8,925 nucleotides of DNA from Bacillota bacterium. GTDB lineage: Bacteria; Bacillota_E; JAJZYS01; JAILZS01. Made by a program: the position numbers and the translations under genes. Of this stretch, positions 1 through 6,694 are shown piece by piece (within the stretch, counting starts at the first letter, position 1; every line of letters starts with the position of its first letter). Under the pieces are notes generated by a model. That model saw nothing but the letters and a program-made list of their open reading frames with translations. It made no database searches and was not told where the DNA came from. The stretch spans positions 1 to 8,925 of the forward strand of contig JAKASY010000051.1 in NCBI GenBank assembly GCA_021817625.1, read 5' to 3'.

Positions 1-783
1 CTCGAGGACGCGGTTGCCCGCTCGGAGAAGGCCGGGGCGCGCCGGCGCGCGGCGGAGTTCGTCTCCGCGCGCGGTAGCGCGCTCGAGCTGTATGTGCGAG
101 TGAACGCCGCGGACACGGAGTACTTCCGCGCCGACCTCGAGACCGTGACCCGTCAGGGCCTCGCGGGCGTCGTGCTTCCCAAGGTGCAGGGCCCAGGCGA
201 CGTGCGGGCCGCGGACGACCTTCTCTCGTCCATGGAGCCGGCCGCCGGCCTCGCGCCAGGATCGTTGCCCCTCATGGCGATCATCGAGACCGCTCGTGGC
301 GTCCGCCGCGTCGACGAGATCGCCTCCGCCTCTCCCCGGCTGCGCATCCTCTCCTTCGGCGCCGGCGACCTGAGCCGCGACCTCGGCATCGGCTGGCCGC
401 TCCCGGGCGGTCGCGCCTCGCCTTCGCTCACGGCCGCCCGCGCGGCCCTGGCCATCGCATCGCGCGCGGCGGGGCTCCTTCCGCCGCACGACGGCGTCTA
501 TCCCATCGTCCACGACCTCGAGGGCCTCCGGCGCGAGGCGCTCGCCGCCAGGGACATGGGCTACGCCGGCAAGCACGTCATCCACCCGTCCCACATCCCG
601 GTTGTCGGGGAGGCCTTCGCACCCACCGAGACCGAGGTCGCGTGGGCCCGCAAGGTGGCCGAGGCGTTCGGGCGCCGCGAGGCGGTAGGGGACGCGGCGA
701 TCGTCGTGGACGGCCAGTTCGTCGACTACCCGGTGGCCGAGCGCGCCCGGCAGATCCTGGCCGCCGCAGAGGCGCTGCCATGA
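1..783 (+). CDS. HpcH/HpaI aldolase / CitE-like acyl-CoA lyase, 5'-partial
   Basis: The reading frame is open from the first base to a TGA at 781-783, giving 260 visible residues; family members are near 290, so roughly 30-40 N-terminal residues lie upstream. Family landmarks in order are LEDAV at residues 1-5 (acidic metal/CoA-site motif of CitE-like lyases), RVNA at 33-36, VVLPKV at 57-62, IIETARGV at 94-101 with the Glu expected to bind Mg2+, FGAGDLSRDLG at 119-129 with the second metal-ligand Asp, then the late GYAGKHVIHPS segment, followed by VDGQFVDYP. Known relatives cleave or form 3-hydroxyacyl-CoAs such as malyl-CoA, citramalyl-CoA or 3-hydroxy-3-methylglutaryl-CoA-like substrates, releasing acetyl- or propionyl-CoA plus a 2-oxo acid. 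The next gene, a CoA-transferase, starts inside its stop codon, which fits a transferase/lyase pair. The exact substrate cannot be read from the sequence. The ATG-initiated stretch near 94 is internal and not the true start. Family call is firm; specificity is open. Confidence 0.93.
   Translation, partial: LEDAVARSEKAGARRRAAEFVSARGSALELYVRVNAADTEYFRADLETVTRQGLAGVVLPKVQGPGDVRAADDLLSSMEPAAGLAPGSLPLMAIIETARGVRRVDEIASASPRLRILSFGAGDLSRDLGIGWPLPGGRASPSLTAARAALAIASRAAGLLPPHDGVYPIVHDLEGLRREALAARDMGYAGKHVIHPSHIPVVGEAFAPTETEVAWARKVAEAFGRREAVGDAAIVVDGQFVDYPVAERARQILAAAEALP
768..772 (+). promoter_or_regulatory. Ribosome binding site for the CoA-transferase
   Basis: AGAGG lies 7 bases before the ATG at 780. 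It supports this ATG, which overlaps the upstream stop as ATGA, over in-frame extension to an ATG at 642 inside the lyase gene. Confidence 0.55.
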
Positions 784-2054
784 CCGTGCCCGTCCGCGAC
801 CATGCGCCGGCGCCGCACAGCGCCGCGCCCTGCCCGCCCCTTCAGGGCATCCGCGTGGTCGACGTGGCGAGCCTCTATGCCGGTCCGCTCATCGCCACCA
901 ACCTTGGCGACTTCGGCGCCGAGGTCGTGAAGGTCGAGCACCCGCGCGGCGACGACGCGCGCCGCTGGGGGCTCTCCAAGAACGGCTCGCCCCTGTGGTG
1001 GAAGGTCATCTCGCGCAACAAGCGCCTGATCCGGCTCGACCTGCACGAAGAGAGCGACCGCGCCGTCCTGCGGGACCTGTGCGTGTGGGCCGACGTCGTG
1101 ATCGAGAACTTCCGCCCCGGCCGCCTGGAGGCGTGGGGCCTCGGCTACGAGGCCCTGCGCGCGCTCAACCCGCGCCTCATCATGGTGCGCGTCACGGGCT
1201 TCGGGCAGAACGGGCCCTATCGCATGAAGCCCGGGTTCGGCACCCTGGCCGAGGCGTTCTCCGGCTTCGCCCACATCACGGGCTTTCCCGACGGCCCGCC
1301 CACCCTGCCGCCGTTCGGCCTGGCGGACGGGGTGGCGTCCCTTACGGGCACCTACGCCGTGATGATGGCCCTCTACTGGCGCGACGCCATGGGCGGCAGC
1401 GTCGGCCAGTCGATCGACCTGAGCCTCTACGAGCCACTCTTCTCCATCCTCGGCCCCCAGGTGATCGAGTACACGCAGACAGGCATCGTGCAGGGGCGCC
1501 AGGGAAACCGCTCGCCCCGCACCGCGCCGCGCAACGCCTACCGCACCCGCGACGGGCGCTGGGTGGTCCTCTCCGCCGGCACGCAGCAGATCGCCAGTCG
1601 CGTGTTCATCGCGATCGGCCGGCCGGAGCTCGCCCAGGACCCGCGCTTTCAGGACGCGCGCAGCCGCATCGCCCACGCGGACGAGGTGGAGTCCCTGGTC
1701 GGTGCGTGGATGGCCGAGCACACGCTCGACGAGGTGCTCAGCCGCTTCGACGCGGTCGAGGCGCCGATCGCGCCGGTGTACGACGCCGCCCAGATCGTCG
1801 CCGACCCGCACTACCGCGAGCGCCAGTCGATCATCCCGGTGCCGGACGAGGACCTCGGCGAGGTGTGGATGCAGAACGTGGCGCCGCGCCTGAGCCTGAC
1901 GCCCGGCGCCGTCCGCTTCCCGGGGCGCAGCGCCATCGGCGCCGACGACGCGTACGTGCGCGAGCACATCCTGGGCCAGGCGGAGAGGGGGGATGAGGGT
2001 GGGAACGTCGGCGAAGGACCCGACGCCCCTTCGGGCGACGCCGGAGGCGACTGA
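780..2054 (+). CDS. CaiB/BaiF family (family III) CoA-transferase
   Basis: A complete 424-residue protein, the usual length for family III CoA-transferases, which move CoA between carboxylic acids through an enzyme-bound aspartyl-CoA anhydride. Visible landmarks are GIRVVDVASLYAGP at 23-36, FGAEVVKVEHPRGDDAR at 45-61, NKRLIRLDL at 80-88, DVVIENFRPG at 105-114, TGFGQNGPY at 139-147, and FGLADGVASLTG at 179-190. Asp183 in this last motif aligns by eye with the catalytic Asp of formyl-CoA transferase. The segment RSPRTAPRNAYRTRDGRW, then a smaller C-terminal domain, also match the family. The start at 780 overlaps the lyase stop as ATGA and has a good ribosome binding site; this indicates translational coupling. 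The C-terminal ~25 residues are Gly/Asp/Glu-rich and lie in the 62-base overlap with the permease gene, so they are probably a disordered tail. Acid substrate unknown; pairing with a CitE-like lyase recalls succinyl-CoA:citramalate, malate or itaconate CoA-transferases, but that is inference. Confidence 0.94.
   Translation: MTVPVRDHAPAPHSAAPCPPLQGIRVVDVASLYAGPLIATNLGDFGAEVVKVEHPRGDDARRWGLSKNGSPLWWKVISRNKRLIRLDLHEESDRAVLRDLCVWADVVIENFRPGRLEAWGLGYEALRALNPRLIMVRVTGFGQNGPYRMKPGFGTLAEAFSGFAHITGFPDGPPTLPPFGLADGVASLTGTYAVMMALYWRDAMGGSVGQSIDLSLYEPLFSILGPQVIEYTQTGIVQGRQGNRSPRTAPRNAYRTRDGRWVVLSAGTQQIASRVFIAIGRPELAQDPRFQDARSRIAHADEVESLVGAWMAEHTLDEVLSRFDAVEAPIAPVYDAAQIVADPHYRERQSIIPVPDEDLGEVWMQNVAPRLSLTPGAVRFPGRSAIGADDAYVREHILGQAERGDEGGNVGEGPDAPSGDAGGD
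1982..1988 (+). promoter_or_regulatory. Ribosome binding site for the permease, inside the CoA-transferase gene
   Basis: GGAGAGG, followed by more G, sits a few bases before the ATG at 1993. It supports a start 62 bases before the end of the upstream gene. An in-frame GTG at 1999 is the only close alternative. Confidence 0.55.
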
Positions 2055-3039
2055 GGCGACCGCGCGGCCGGGAGGAGGCGGCGCCGAGCGGCGGAGCGCT
2101 GCCCTTCTCGCGGTGCTCAACCGCTACGGCGTGCTCTTCGCGCTCCTCGGGCTGGTCGTCGTGTTCTCCATCCTCCTCCCGCAGACGTTCTTCACGCTCG
2201 GGAACTTCTCCACCATCCTGAGCTCCCAGGCCATCCTCCTGATCCTCGCCCTGGGCCTCATCCTGCCGCTGTCCACGGGCGAGTTCGACCTCTCGATCGG
2301 CTCCGTGCTCGGCTTCGCCGCCGTGCTCATGGCGTTCTTCTCCGGCATGGCCGGCCTGAGCCCGCTCGTCGCCGCCGCGGCCACCCTGGCCGTTGGCCTC
2401 GTCGTCGGCTTCGTGAACGGCCTGTTCGTCGTGCGCTTCGGCGTGAACGCCTTCATCGTCACCCTGGGCACCTCCACCATCCTCACGGGCCTGACGCTCG
2501 CGGTGTCGGGCGGCCAGATCGTGAACCTGAGCTACACGGCGCTGCAGAACCTGTCCTCCTATCAGGTCGCGGGCCTGCCGGTGCCGGTGTACGTGGCCCT
2601 CCTGGCGGCGGTCGTGCTCTGGTACCTCTTCCAGCACACGCCCTACGGGCGCCACCTGTTCTTCGTCGGCGAAGGGCGGGAGGTGGCGCGCCTCGCCGGC
2701 CTTCCCGTCGACCGCCTGCGCTGGGGCACGTTCCTCGCCTCGGCCTTCCTGAGCTCCATCGCCGGCATCCTGGCCGTCGGCCAGCTGGGGGCGGCGGACC
2801 CCGCGATGGGGGCGAGCTACCTCCTGCCGGCGTTCGCCGCCGCGTTCCTCGGCGCCACCACCATCCAGCCGGGCCGCTTCAACGCCTGGGGCACCGTGGT
2901 GGCGGCCTCCCTCCTGATCACGGGCGTCACCGGCCTCGAGCTGCTCGGCGCCTCGTCGTGGGCCGAGCAGGTGTTCAACGGCGCCGCGCTGGTGGCGGCC
3001 GTGACGATCGCCCGCTTCGGGGCGAGGGAGGCGCGCTAG
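1993..3039 (+). CDS. CUT2-type (RbsC-like) ABC transporter permease
   Basis: A 348-residue inner-membrane permease of the BPD_transp_2 family, which includes the ribose, xylose and AI-2 importers. It would form the homodimeric channel with the binding protein and ATPase encoded just downstream. After a polar N-terminal tail of about 40 residues, rich in Ala, Pro and Gly, come about ten hydrophobic segments (near 46-62, 79-94, 103-118, 123-147, 152-170, 198-214, 246-263, 276-290, 298-318 and 329-341). The segment STGEFDLSIGSVLG at 94-107 is the family's conserved GGxDLSVGS-type motif. VNGLFVVRFGVNAFIVTLGT at 141-160 and GATTIQPGRFNAWGTVVAAS also match. The loop TPYGRHLFFVGEGREVARLAG at 216-236 is the cytoplasmic ATPase-coupling region. 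The gene starts inside the CoA-transferase gene. Only one permease is present, as is normal for CUT2 systems. Substrate cannot be deduced; CUT2 systems are mostly for sugars and polyols, but this neighbourhood has no sugar kinases or isomerases. Confidence 0.95.
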   Translation: MRVGTSAKDPTPLRATPEATEATARPGGGGAERRSAALLAVLNRYGVLFALLGLVVVFSILLPQTFFTLGNFSTILSSQAILLILALGLILPLSTGEFDLSIGSVLGFAAVLMAFFSGMAGLSPLVAAAATLAVGLVVGFVNGLFVVRFGVNAFIVTLGTSTILTGLTLAVSGGQIVNLSYTALQNLSSYQVAGLPVPVYVALLAAVVLWYLFQHTPYGRHLFFVGEGREVARLAGLPVDRLRWGTFLASAFLSSIAGILAVGQLGAADPAMGASYLLPAFAAAFLGATTIQPGRFNAWGTVVAASLLITGVTGLELLGASSWAEQVFNGAALVAAVTIARFGAREAR

Positions 3040-3113
3040 CCTCCCCGCCGGCTCCGCACCCGCGTCATGCAATTCAAGCACCATCCAGAACGGACCAGAG
3101 GGGAGCGGGACAG
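3040..3113 (+). other. Longest intergenic gap, between permease and binding protein
   Basis: This 74-base spacer is the only sizeable non-coding stretch in the window. Its middle (about 3064-3090) is visibly less GC-rich than the surroundings. It carries the binding-protein ribosome binding site at its end. CTCCCC at 3041-3046 is complementary to GGGGAG at 3100-3105, a weak 6-base match. No convincing -35/-10 pair, operator or terminator was recognised. Gaps before binding-protein genes often hold signals that raise expression of that subunit; here that is only a possibility. Confidence 0.5.
3098..3105 (+). promoter_or_regulatory. Strong ribosome binding site for the substrate-binding protein
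   Basis: GAGGGGAG lies 8 bases before the ATG at 3114 and is among the strongest Shine-Dalgarno sequences in the window. This fits the need for more binding protein than membrane subunits. It fixes the start at 3114 rather than in-frame positions upstream within the permease gene. Confidence 0.7.
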
Positions 3114-4259
3114 ATGACGGTTTGGAATCGGACAGGCAGGCGGGCCGCGGCGCTCGGGGTCGCGGGCGCCGTGCTCCTGGCCACGAGCGCGCTCGGCGTG
3201 GCGAGCGCGCGTCCGCGCGCCTCCGCCTCGGGCGTCGCCCAGGCGGCGGCGGCGATCGCGCAGGCGGAGAAGATGCCGAGGCTCCTGCCCATCGGGACCA
3301 AGGTGGACATGGCCAAGCTGCGCAAGGAGCTCGGCGGGCGCAAGATCTGGGTGCTCACCTCCGCCCTGAACGTCCCGTTCGTCGCCGCCATCGTCCAGGG
3401 CGTGCAGCAGGCGGCCAAGAAGGCTGGCCTGCAGGTGCTCGTCCTGGACGGCCAGGGCGACGTGGCCAAGTGGAACAGCGACCTCGAGCAGGCCGTGTCC
3501 GAGCACGCGCCGGCCGTCATCTCCGTCGCCGCCTCGCCGGTCGTCATGAAGTCGGGCATGGCCAAGGCGCGCGCCGCCCACATCCCGGTGATCGACGTGC
3601 TCACGGCCGACCAGGCTTCGCCCCTCGTGCCCGGCACCTTCGCCCACGTCAGCATCTCGTTCTACCAGTCGGGCGAGCTGCAGGCGGACTACGTGATCGC
3701 CGCCTCGCACGGCAAGGCGAACGTCCTCATCTTCGGCGACAACGAGTTCCCCGGCGAGGTGACGCGCGTCCAGGGCATGGAGCACCAGTTCAAGGCGCTG
3801 TGCCCGGCGTGCACGGTCACCTTCCACGACACCCAGGTGGGGAGCCTCGCCACCGAGCTTCCGAACCTCACGCAGACCCTCCTGCGCAGAAACCCCTCGA
3901 TCACCTGGGTGCTCCCGACCTACGACGCCCAGGCCGTGTACATCGTGCCGGCGATCAAGGCCATGGGCCTCGGCAGCAAGGTGCACGTGGTGAGCTCGGA
4001 CGCGGTGCCGACGAACCTGAGCTGGGTCGCAGAGGGCAACGTGCAGATCGCCGACGTGGGCGAGCCCGACATCTGGACCGGGTGGGCCGCCGTGGACGAG
4101 ATCTCGCGCGCCCTCCTCGGCATGCCGGCCGTGACCGAGCCCATCCCCCTGCGCATGTTCGTAAAGCAGAACCTGAAGGGCCTCTCGACGTCGAACGAGT
4201 ACCAGCTCTGGGGCGGCAAGTTCCAGCGCGCCTACGAGACCGTCTGGGGCGTCCACTAG
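3114..4259 (+). CDS. Periplasmic substrate-binding protein of a CUT2 ABC importer
   Basis: A 381-residue protein of the ribose-binding-like (Peripla_BP_4, type I fold) family that would capture the substrate outside the cytoplasmic membrane and deliver it to the adjacent permease. It begins with a basic n-region (NRTGRR), a hydrophobic core AALGVAGAVLLATSALGVA at 12-30, and a probable signal peptidase I site after Ala-Ser-Ala at 30-32. There is no lipobox cysteine, so it is predicted to be soluble in the periplasm. The mature part opens with GRKIWVLTSALNVPFVAAIV at 75-94, the usual first beta strand and substrate loop, followed by QGVQQAAKKAGLQVLVLDGQGD at 95-116. The hinge-domain pattern continues with ISVAASP, IPVIDV, NVLIFGDNEFPGEV at 203-216 and VVSSDAVPTNLSWVAEG. 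Cys230 and Cys233 (CPAC) form a likely disulfide in the exported protein. It follows the permease with a 74-base gap and is followed after one base by the ATPase. The ligand is unknown; Trp and Asp residues in the C-terminal lobe could stack against a ring, but many sugar binders have the same. Confidence 0.93.
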   Translation: MTVWNRTGRRAAALGVAGAVLLATSALGVASARPRASASGVAQAAAAIAQAEKMPRLLPIGTKVDMAKLRKELGGRKIWVLTSALNVPFVAAIVQGVQQAAKKAGLQVLVLDGQGDVAKWNSDLEQAVSEHAPAVISVAASPVVMKSGMAKARAAHIPVIDVLTADQASPLVPGTFAHVSISFYQSGELQADYVIAASHGKANVLIFGDNEFPGEVTRVQGMEHQFKALCPACTVTFHDTQVGSLATELPNLTQTLLRRNPSITWVLPTYDAQAVYIVPAIKAMGLGSKVHVVSSDAVPTNLSWVAEGNVQIADVGEPDIWTGWAAVDEISRALLGMPAVTEPIPLRMFVKQNLKGLSTSNEYQLWGGKFQRAYETVWGVH

Positions 4260-4260
4260 G

Positions 4261-5784
4261 ATGCAGACGAGCCCGGGCGTGGCGAGCCTCGAGGTGCGCC
4301 ACCTGACCAAGCGCTTCGGCATGACGCAGGCGCTGGACCGCGTGAGCCTCACCGTGACGCCGGGAGAGATCCACGCGCTCGTGGGGCAGAACGGCTCGGG
4401 CAAGTCTACGCTGATCAAGATCCTGTCGGGCTACCACGGCCCGGACGACGGCGAGGTGCGCGTCCGCGGTAGCGCGGTGCACCTGCCGATCCCGCCGGGC
4501 GAGTCGGTCCGGCGCGGCCTGTGCTTCCTCCACCAGGACCTCGGCCTCGCGGGCGGCATGACCGTGCTCGAGAACGTCGGCATCGGCGGCTGGCTCACCA
4601 CCGGCTACGGCCGCCTGCGCTGGAAGGCGCAGCGCGAGCAGGTGCGCGCCGCCCTGGCCGAGGTCGGCTTCACCGGCGACCTCGACGTGCCCGTCGCCCG
4701 CCTGCCGCCGGCAGAGCGGGCGCTCGTCGCCTTCGGCCGCGCGCTTCGCGACCTCGGGCCGCGCGGCGGCGTGCTTATCCTGGACGAGCCCACCGCCTAC
4801 CTGCCGCTGCCCGCGGTCGAGCGCATGTTCCAGGCCATGCGGGCGGTCGCCGCCCGCGGCTCGGCCGTGCTGTTCGTGAGCCACCGCCTGGCGGAGGTGC
4901 TCGGCGTCTCCGACCGCATCTCCGTACTGCGCAACGGGCGGCTCGTCGGCACCGTGGCCACGCGGGAGACGACGCGCGAGCAGGTGGTGGAGATGATCCT
5001 CGGCCGCCAGCTCGGCACCGTCTATCCCGAAGCCGAGGCCGAGGCGGCGACCGACCACGCACGCGTGCGGGTGGAGGGCCTTAGCGGGGCGACGGTGCGG
5101 GACGTCTCGTTCGCCATGCGTCCGGGCGAGATCGTCGGTATCACGGGCCTCGTCGGCATGGGCCACGACGACGTGCCCTACCTCCTGTTCGGGGCGCAGC
5201 CGGCGCGCGCCGGCCAAGTCCATGTGGGGGAGCGCGGCTTTGCGGCGGCAGACCTGACCCCGGCCCGCATGCGGGCGGAGGGGATGGCCCTTCTACCGGC
5301 CGACCGCAGGCGCATGGGAGGCGTGCTCGCGGCCACCGTCCTCGAGAACGTCACCCTGCCGCGGCTCGCTGACTACTACCTGGGCGGGCGCCTGCGCCAC
5401 GGCCGCGAGCGCGCCGAGGTGCAGAGCCTGCTCGAGCGCTTTGCCGTCGTGCCGCCAGACCCTGGCCTGCCGCTCGCCGCCCTGAGCGGCGGCAACCAGC
5501 AGAAGGCGCTCCTGGCCAAGTGGCTGGGCACGGAGCCCCGCGTCCTCCTCCTGCACGAGCCGACGCAGGGGGTGGACGTGGGGTCGCGCAAGGAGATCTT
5601 CCGCTTCATCCGGGCGGTGGCCGGCGCCGGCGTGGCGATGCTCATCGCCTCGGCCGAGTACGAGGACCTCGCCCACATGTGCGACAAGGTCCTGGTCATG
5701 CGCCACGGCACCATCGTCCGGACGCTCGCCGGCGACGAGCTGTCGGAGGACCGGATCGTGGAGCACTGCTACCTGGCAAGCTGA
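4261..5784 (+). CDS. CUT2-type double-domain ABC ATPase (RbsA/MglA-like)
   Basis: A 507-residue fused ATPase, the normal length for the RbsA/MglA type, energising the importer at the inner membrane face. Domain 1 has Walker A GQNGSGKST at 42-50, Q-loop Gln92, Walker B VLILDEP at 171-177 and H-loop His208, but its signature motif is degenerate (LPPAERALVAFGRAL at 148-162). Domain 2 has a degenerate Walker A (GLVGMGHDD at 296-304, no Lys), an intact signature LSGGNQQK at 408-415, and a Walker B reading VLLLHEP, with His432 where Asp is usual. The H-loop His is also absent (SAEYED). In head-to-tail ABC dimers the domain 1 Walker motifs pair with the domain 2 signature, so one site is complete and the other is degenerate, as is common in this family. 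Translation starts two bases after the binding-protein stop, without a strong ribosome binding site, which implies coupling. Confidence 0.95.
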   Translation: MQTSPGVASLEVRHLTKRFGMTQALDRVSLTVTPGEIHALVGQNGSGKSTLIKILSGYHGPDDGEVRVRGSAVHLPIPPGESVRRGLCFLHQDLGLAGGMTVLENVGIGGWLTTGYGRLRWKAQREQVRAALAEVGFTGDLDVPVARLPPAERALVAFGRALRDLGPRGGVLILDEPTAYLPLPAVERMFQAMRAVAARGSAVLFVSHRLAEVLGVSDRISVLRNGRLVGTVATRETTREQVVEMILGRQLGTVYPEAEAEAATDHARVRVEGLSGATVRDVSFAMRPGEIVGITGLVGMGHDDVPYLLFGAQPARAGQVHVGERGFAAADLTPARMRAEGMALLPADRRRMGGVLAATVLENVTLPRLADYYLGGRLRHGRERAEVQSLLERFAVVPPDPGLPLAALSGGNQQKALLAKWLGTEPRVLLLHEPTQGVDVGSRKEIFRFIRAVAGAGVAMLIASAEYEDLAHMCDKVLVMRHGTIVRTLAGDELSEDRIVEHCYLAS

Positions 5785-5790
5785 CGTCGC

Positions 5791-5798
5791 GGGGGGAG
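5791..5798 (+). promoter_or_regulatory. Ribosome binding site for the cyclase-family hydrolase
   Basis: GGGGGGAG lies 5 bases before the ATG at 5804, within the 19-base gap after the ATPase. It identifies this ATG as the start. Confidence 0.65.
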
Positions 5799-5803
5799 TC
5801 GCC

Positions 5804-6694
5804 ATGAAGCCCGAGCCGGCCGAGACGCCGGTCGTGTTCCCACTGCGCTACGGGGCCGACGACACCCTGGGCGCGGCGAACGAGATCACCGAGGAGAAGG
5901 TGCGCGAGGCGGCGACGCTCGTGCGCCAGGGCCGCCGCTACAGCCTGGGGCAGGTGCTGGACGACCGCTCGCCCACCCAGATGTGGCGGTACTGGAAGCA
6001 CAGCCTGCTCGTGGACCGGGTCGTGCCGGGCCGCTTCCTCGGCCCCAACCGCCAGTCCTTCGTCGAGGAGGCGGTGGCCGGCGCCCTGCACAGCGGCACG
6101 CACCTCGACGCCCTCGGCCACATCGGCATCGGCGAGCTCGCCTACAACGGCGCGAGCTATGCGGACATCGTGGGACCGACCGGCCTGGCGCGCCTGGGCA
6201 TCGAGGGGGTGCCGCCGCTCTTCACGCGCGGCGTTCTCCTCGACGTGGCGGCGGCGCGAGGCGTCGCAATGCTCGACATGCCGTACATCGTCGGTCCGGA
6301 GGACCTCGAGCGGGCGGAGCGGCGGGCGGGGGTGCGGGTGGAGCCCGGCGACGCCGTCCTCATCCACACGGGCTGGGGCGCCCTCTGGGACGCGGACGGC
6401 GCGCGCTACGCCGCGGGCGAGCCGGGCATCGGCCTCGACGCCGCCCGCTGGCTCACCGACCGCCGGGTCGCGGTGGTCGGGAGCGACAACTGGGCGGTCG
6501 AGGCGGTGCCCTCGCCGCCGGACATGTTCCCCGTGCACCAGCACCTCATCACCCTGTATGGCGTGTACCTCCTCGAGAACGCGCGTACCCTGGAGCTGGC
6601 GCGCGACGGCGTCACGGCCTTCTGCTTCGCAGCGCTGGCGGCGCGCCTGCGCGGCGCCTCGGCAAGCCCCGTGGCGCCGGCGGCGATCGTATGA
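5804..6694 (+). CDS. Cyclase-family metal-dependent hydrolase (PF04199 type)
   Basis: A 296-residue protein of the 'cyclase' family, which includes bacterial kynurenine formamidase and isatin hydrolase; these use Mn2+ or Zn2+ to hydrolyse amide or lactam bonds. The diagnostic HxGTHxDxxxH motif is intact as HSGTHLDALGHIG: His96, His100, Asp102 and His106 are the predicted ligands and catalytic residues. Other family features are the N-terminal YGADDTLGAANEITEEKV at 16-33, the YNG after the motif at 114-116, PGDAVLIHTGWG at 181-192 and the C-terminal FPVHQHLITLYGVYLLENA at 242-260 with the conserved Glu258. The N-terminus and length place it in the larger (~300 residue) subgroup rather than the ~210 residue KynB type, and no substrate is known to me for that subgroup. 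Predicted cytoplasmic; no signal peptide. It is the first of three hydrolase genes, and its stop overlaps the next start as ATGA. It could open a lactam or cyclic imide, or hydrolyse an N-acyl group. Confidence 0.92.
   Translation: MKPEPAETPVVFPLRYGADDTLGAANEITEEKVREAATLVRQGRRYSLGQVLDDRSPTQMWRYWKHSLLVDRVVPGRFLGPNRQSFVEEAVAGALHSGTHLDALGHIGIGELAYNGASYADIVGPTGLARLGIEGVPPLFTRGVLLDVAAARGVAMLDMPYIVGPEDLERAERRAGVRVEPGDAVLIHTGWGALWDADGARYAAGEPGIGLDAARWLTDRRVAVVGSDNWAVEAVPSPPDMFPVHQHLITLYGVYLLENARTLELARDGVTAFCFAALAARLRGASASPVAPAAIV

Noticed and set aside
642..779. In-frame upstream extension of the CoA-transferase to an ATG at 642
   Set aside because: The extra 46 residues are Arg/Gly/Pro-rich and lie within the lyase gene; ATG 780 has a ribosome binding site and an ATGA overlap.
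726..2120. Long antisense open frame of 464 codons opposite the CoA-transferase gene
   Set aside because: Its product is an Arg/Ala/Gly/His/Val/Asp-rich string with no fold signature, typical of GC-rich DNA opposite a real gene; the + strand frame matches a known family throughout.
1831..3084. Antisense open frame of 417 codons opposite the permease
   Set aside because: Glu/Gln/His/Gly/Arg-rich repetitive product complementary to transmembrane codons; no recognisable domain.
2958..3113. In-frame upstream extension of the binding protein into the permease gene
   Set aside because: It would bury the signal peptide; ATG 3114 has a strong ribosome binding site and starts directly at the n-region.
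3129..3209. Possible twin-arginine export signal on the binding protein
   Set aside because: An Arg-Arg pair is present (TGRRAAAL), but the usual hydrophobic residue and following pattern of the Tat motif are missing; a Sec signal explains it.
3036..4418. Long antisense open frame of 460 codons opposite the binding-protein gene
   Set aside because: Low-complexity His/Arg/Val/Gly-rich product spanning a gene junction; the sense frame has a signal peptide and full family match.
3955..5223. Antisense open frame of 422 codons opposite the binding-protein/ATPase junction
   Set aside because: Composition-driven shadow; the + strand carries clear ABC ATPase motifs here.
5983..6690. In-frame upstream extension of the isochorismatase-like gene through the cyclase gene
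   Set aside because: The extension is an Arg/Gly/Ala-rich shadow of the cyclase frame; the family N-terminus begins after ATG 6691.
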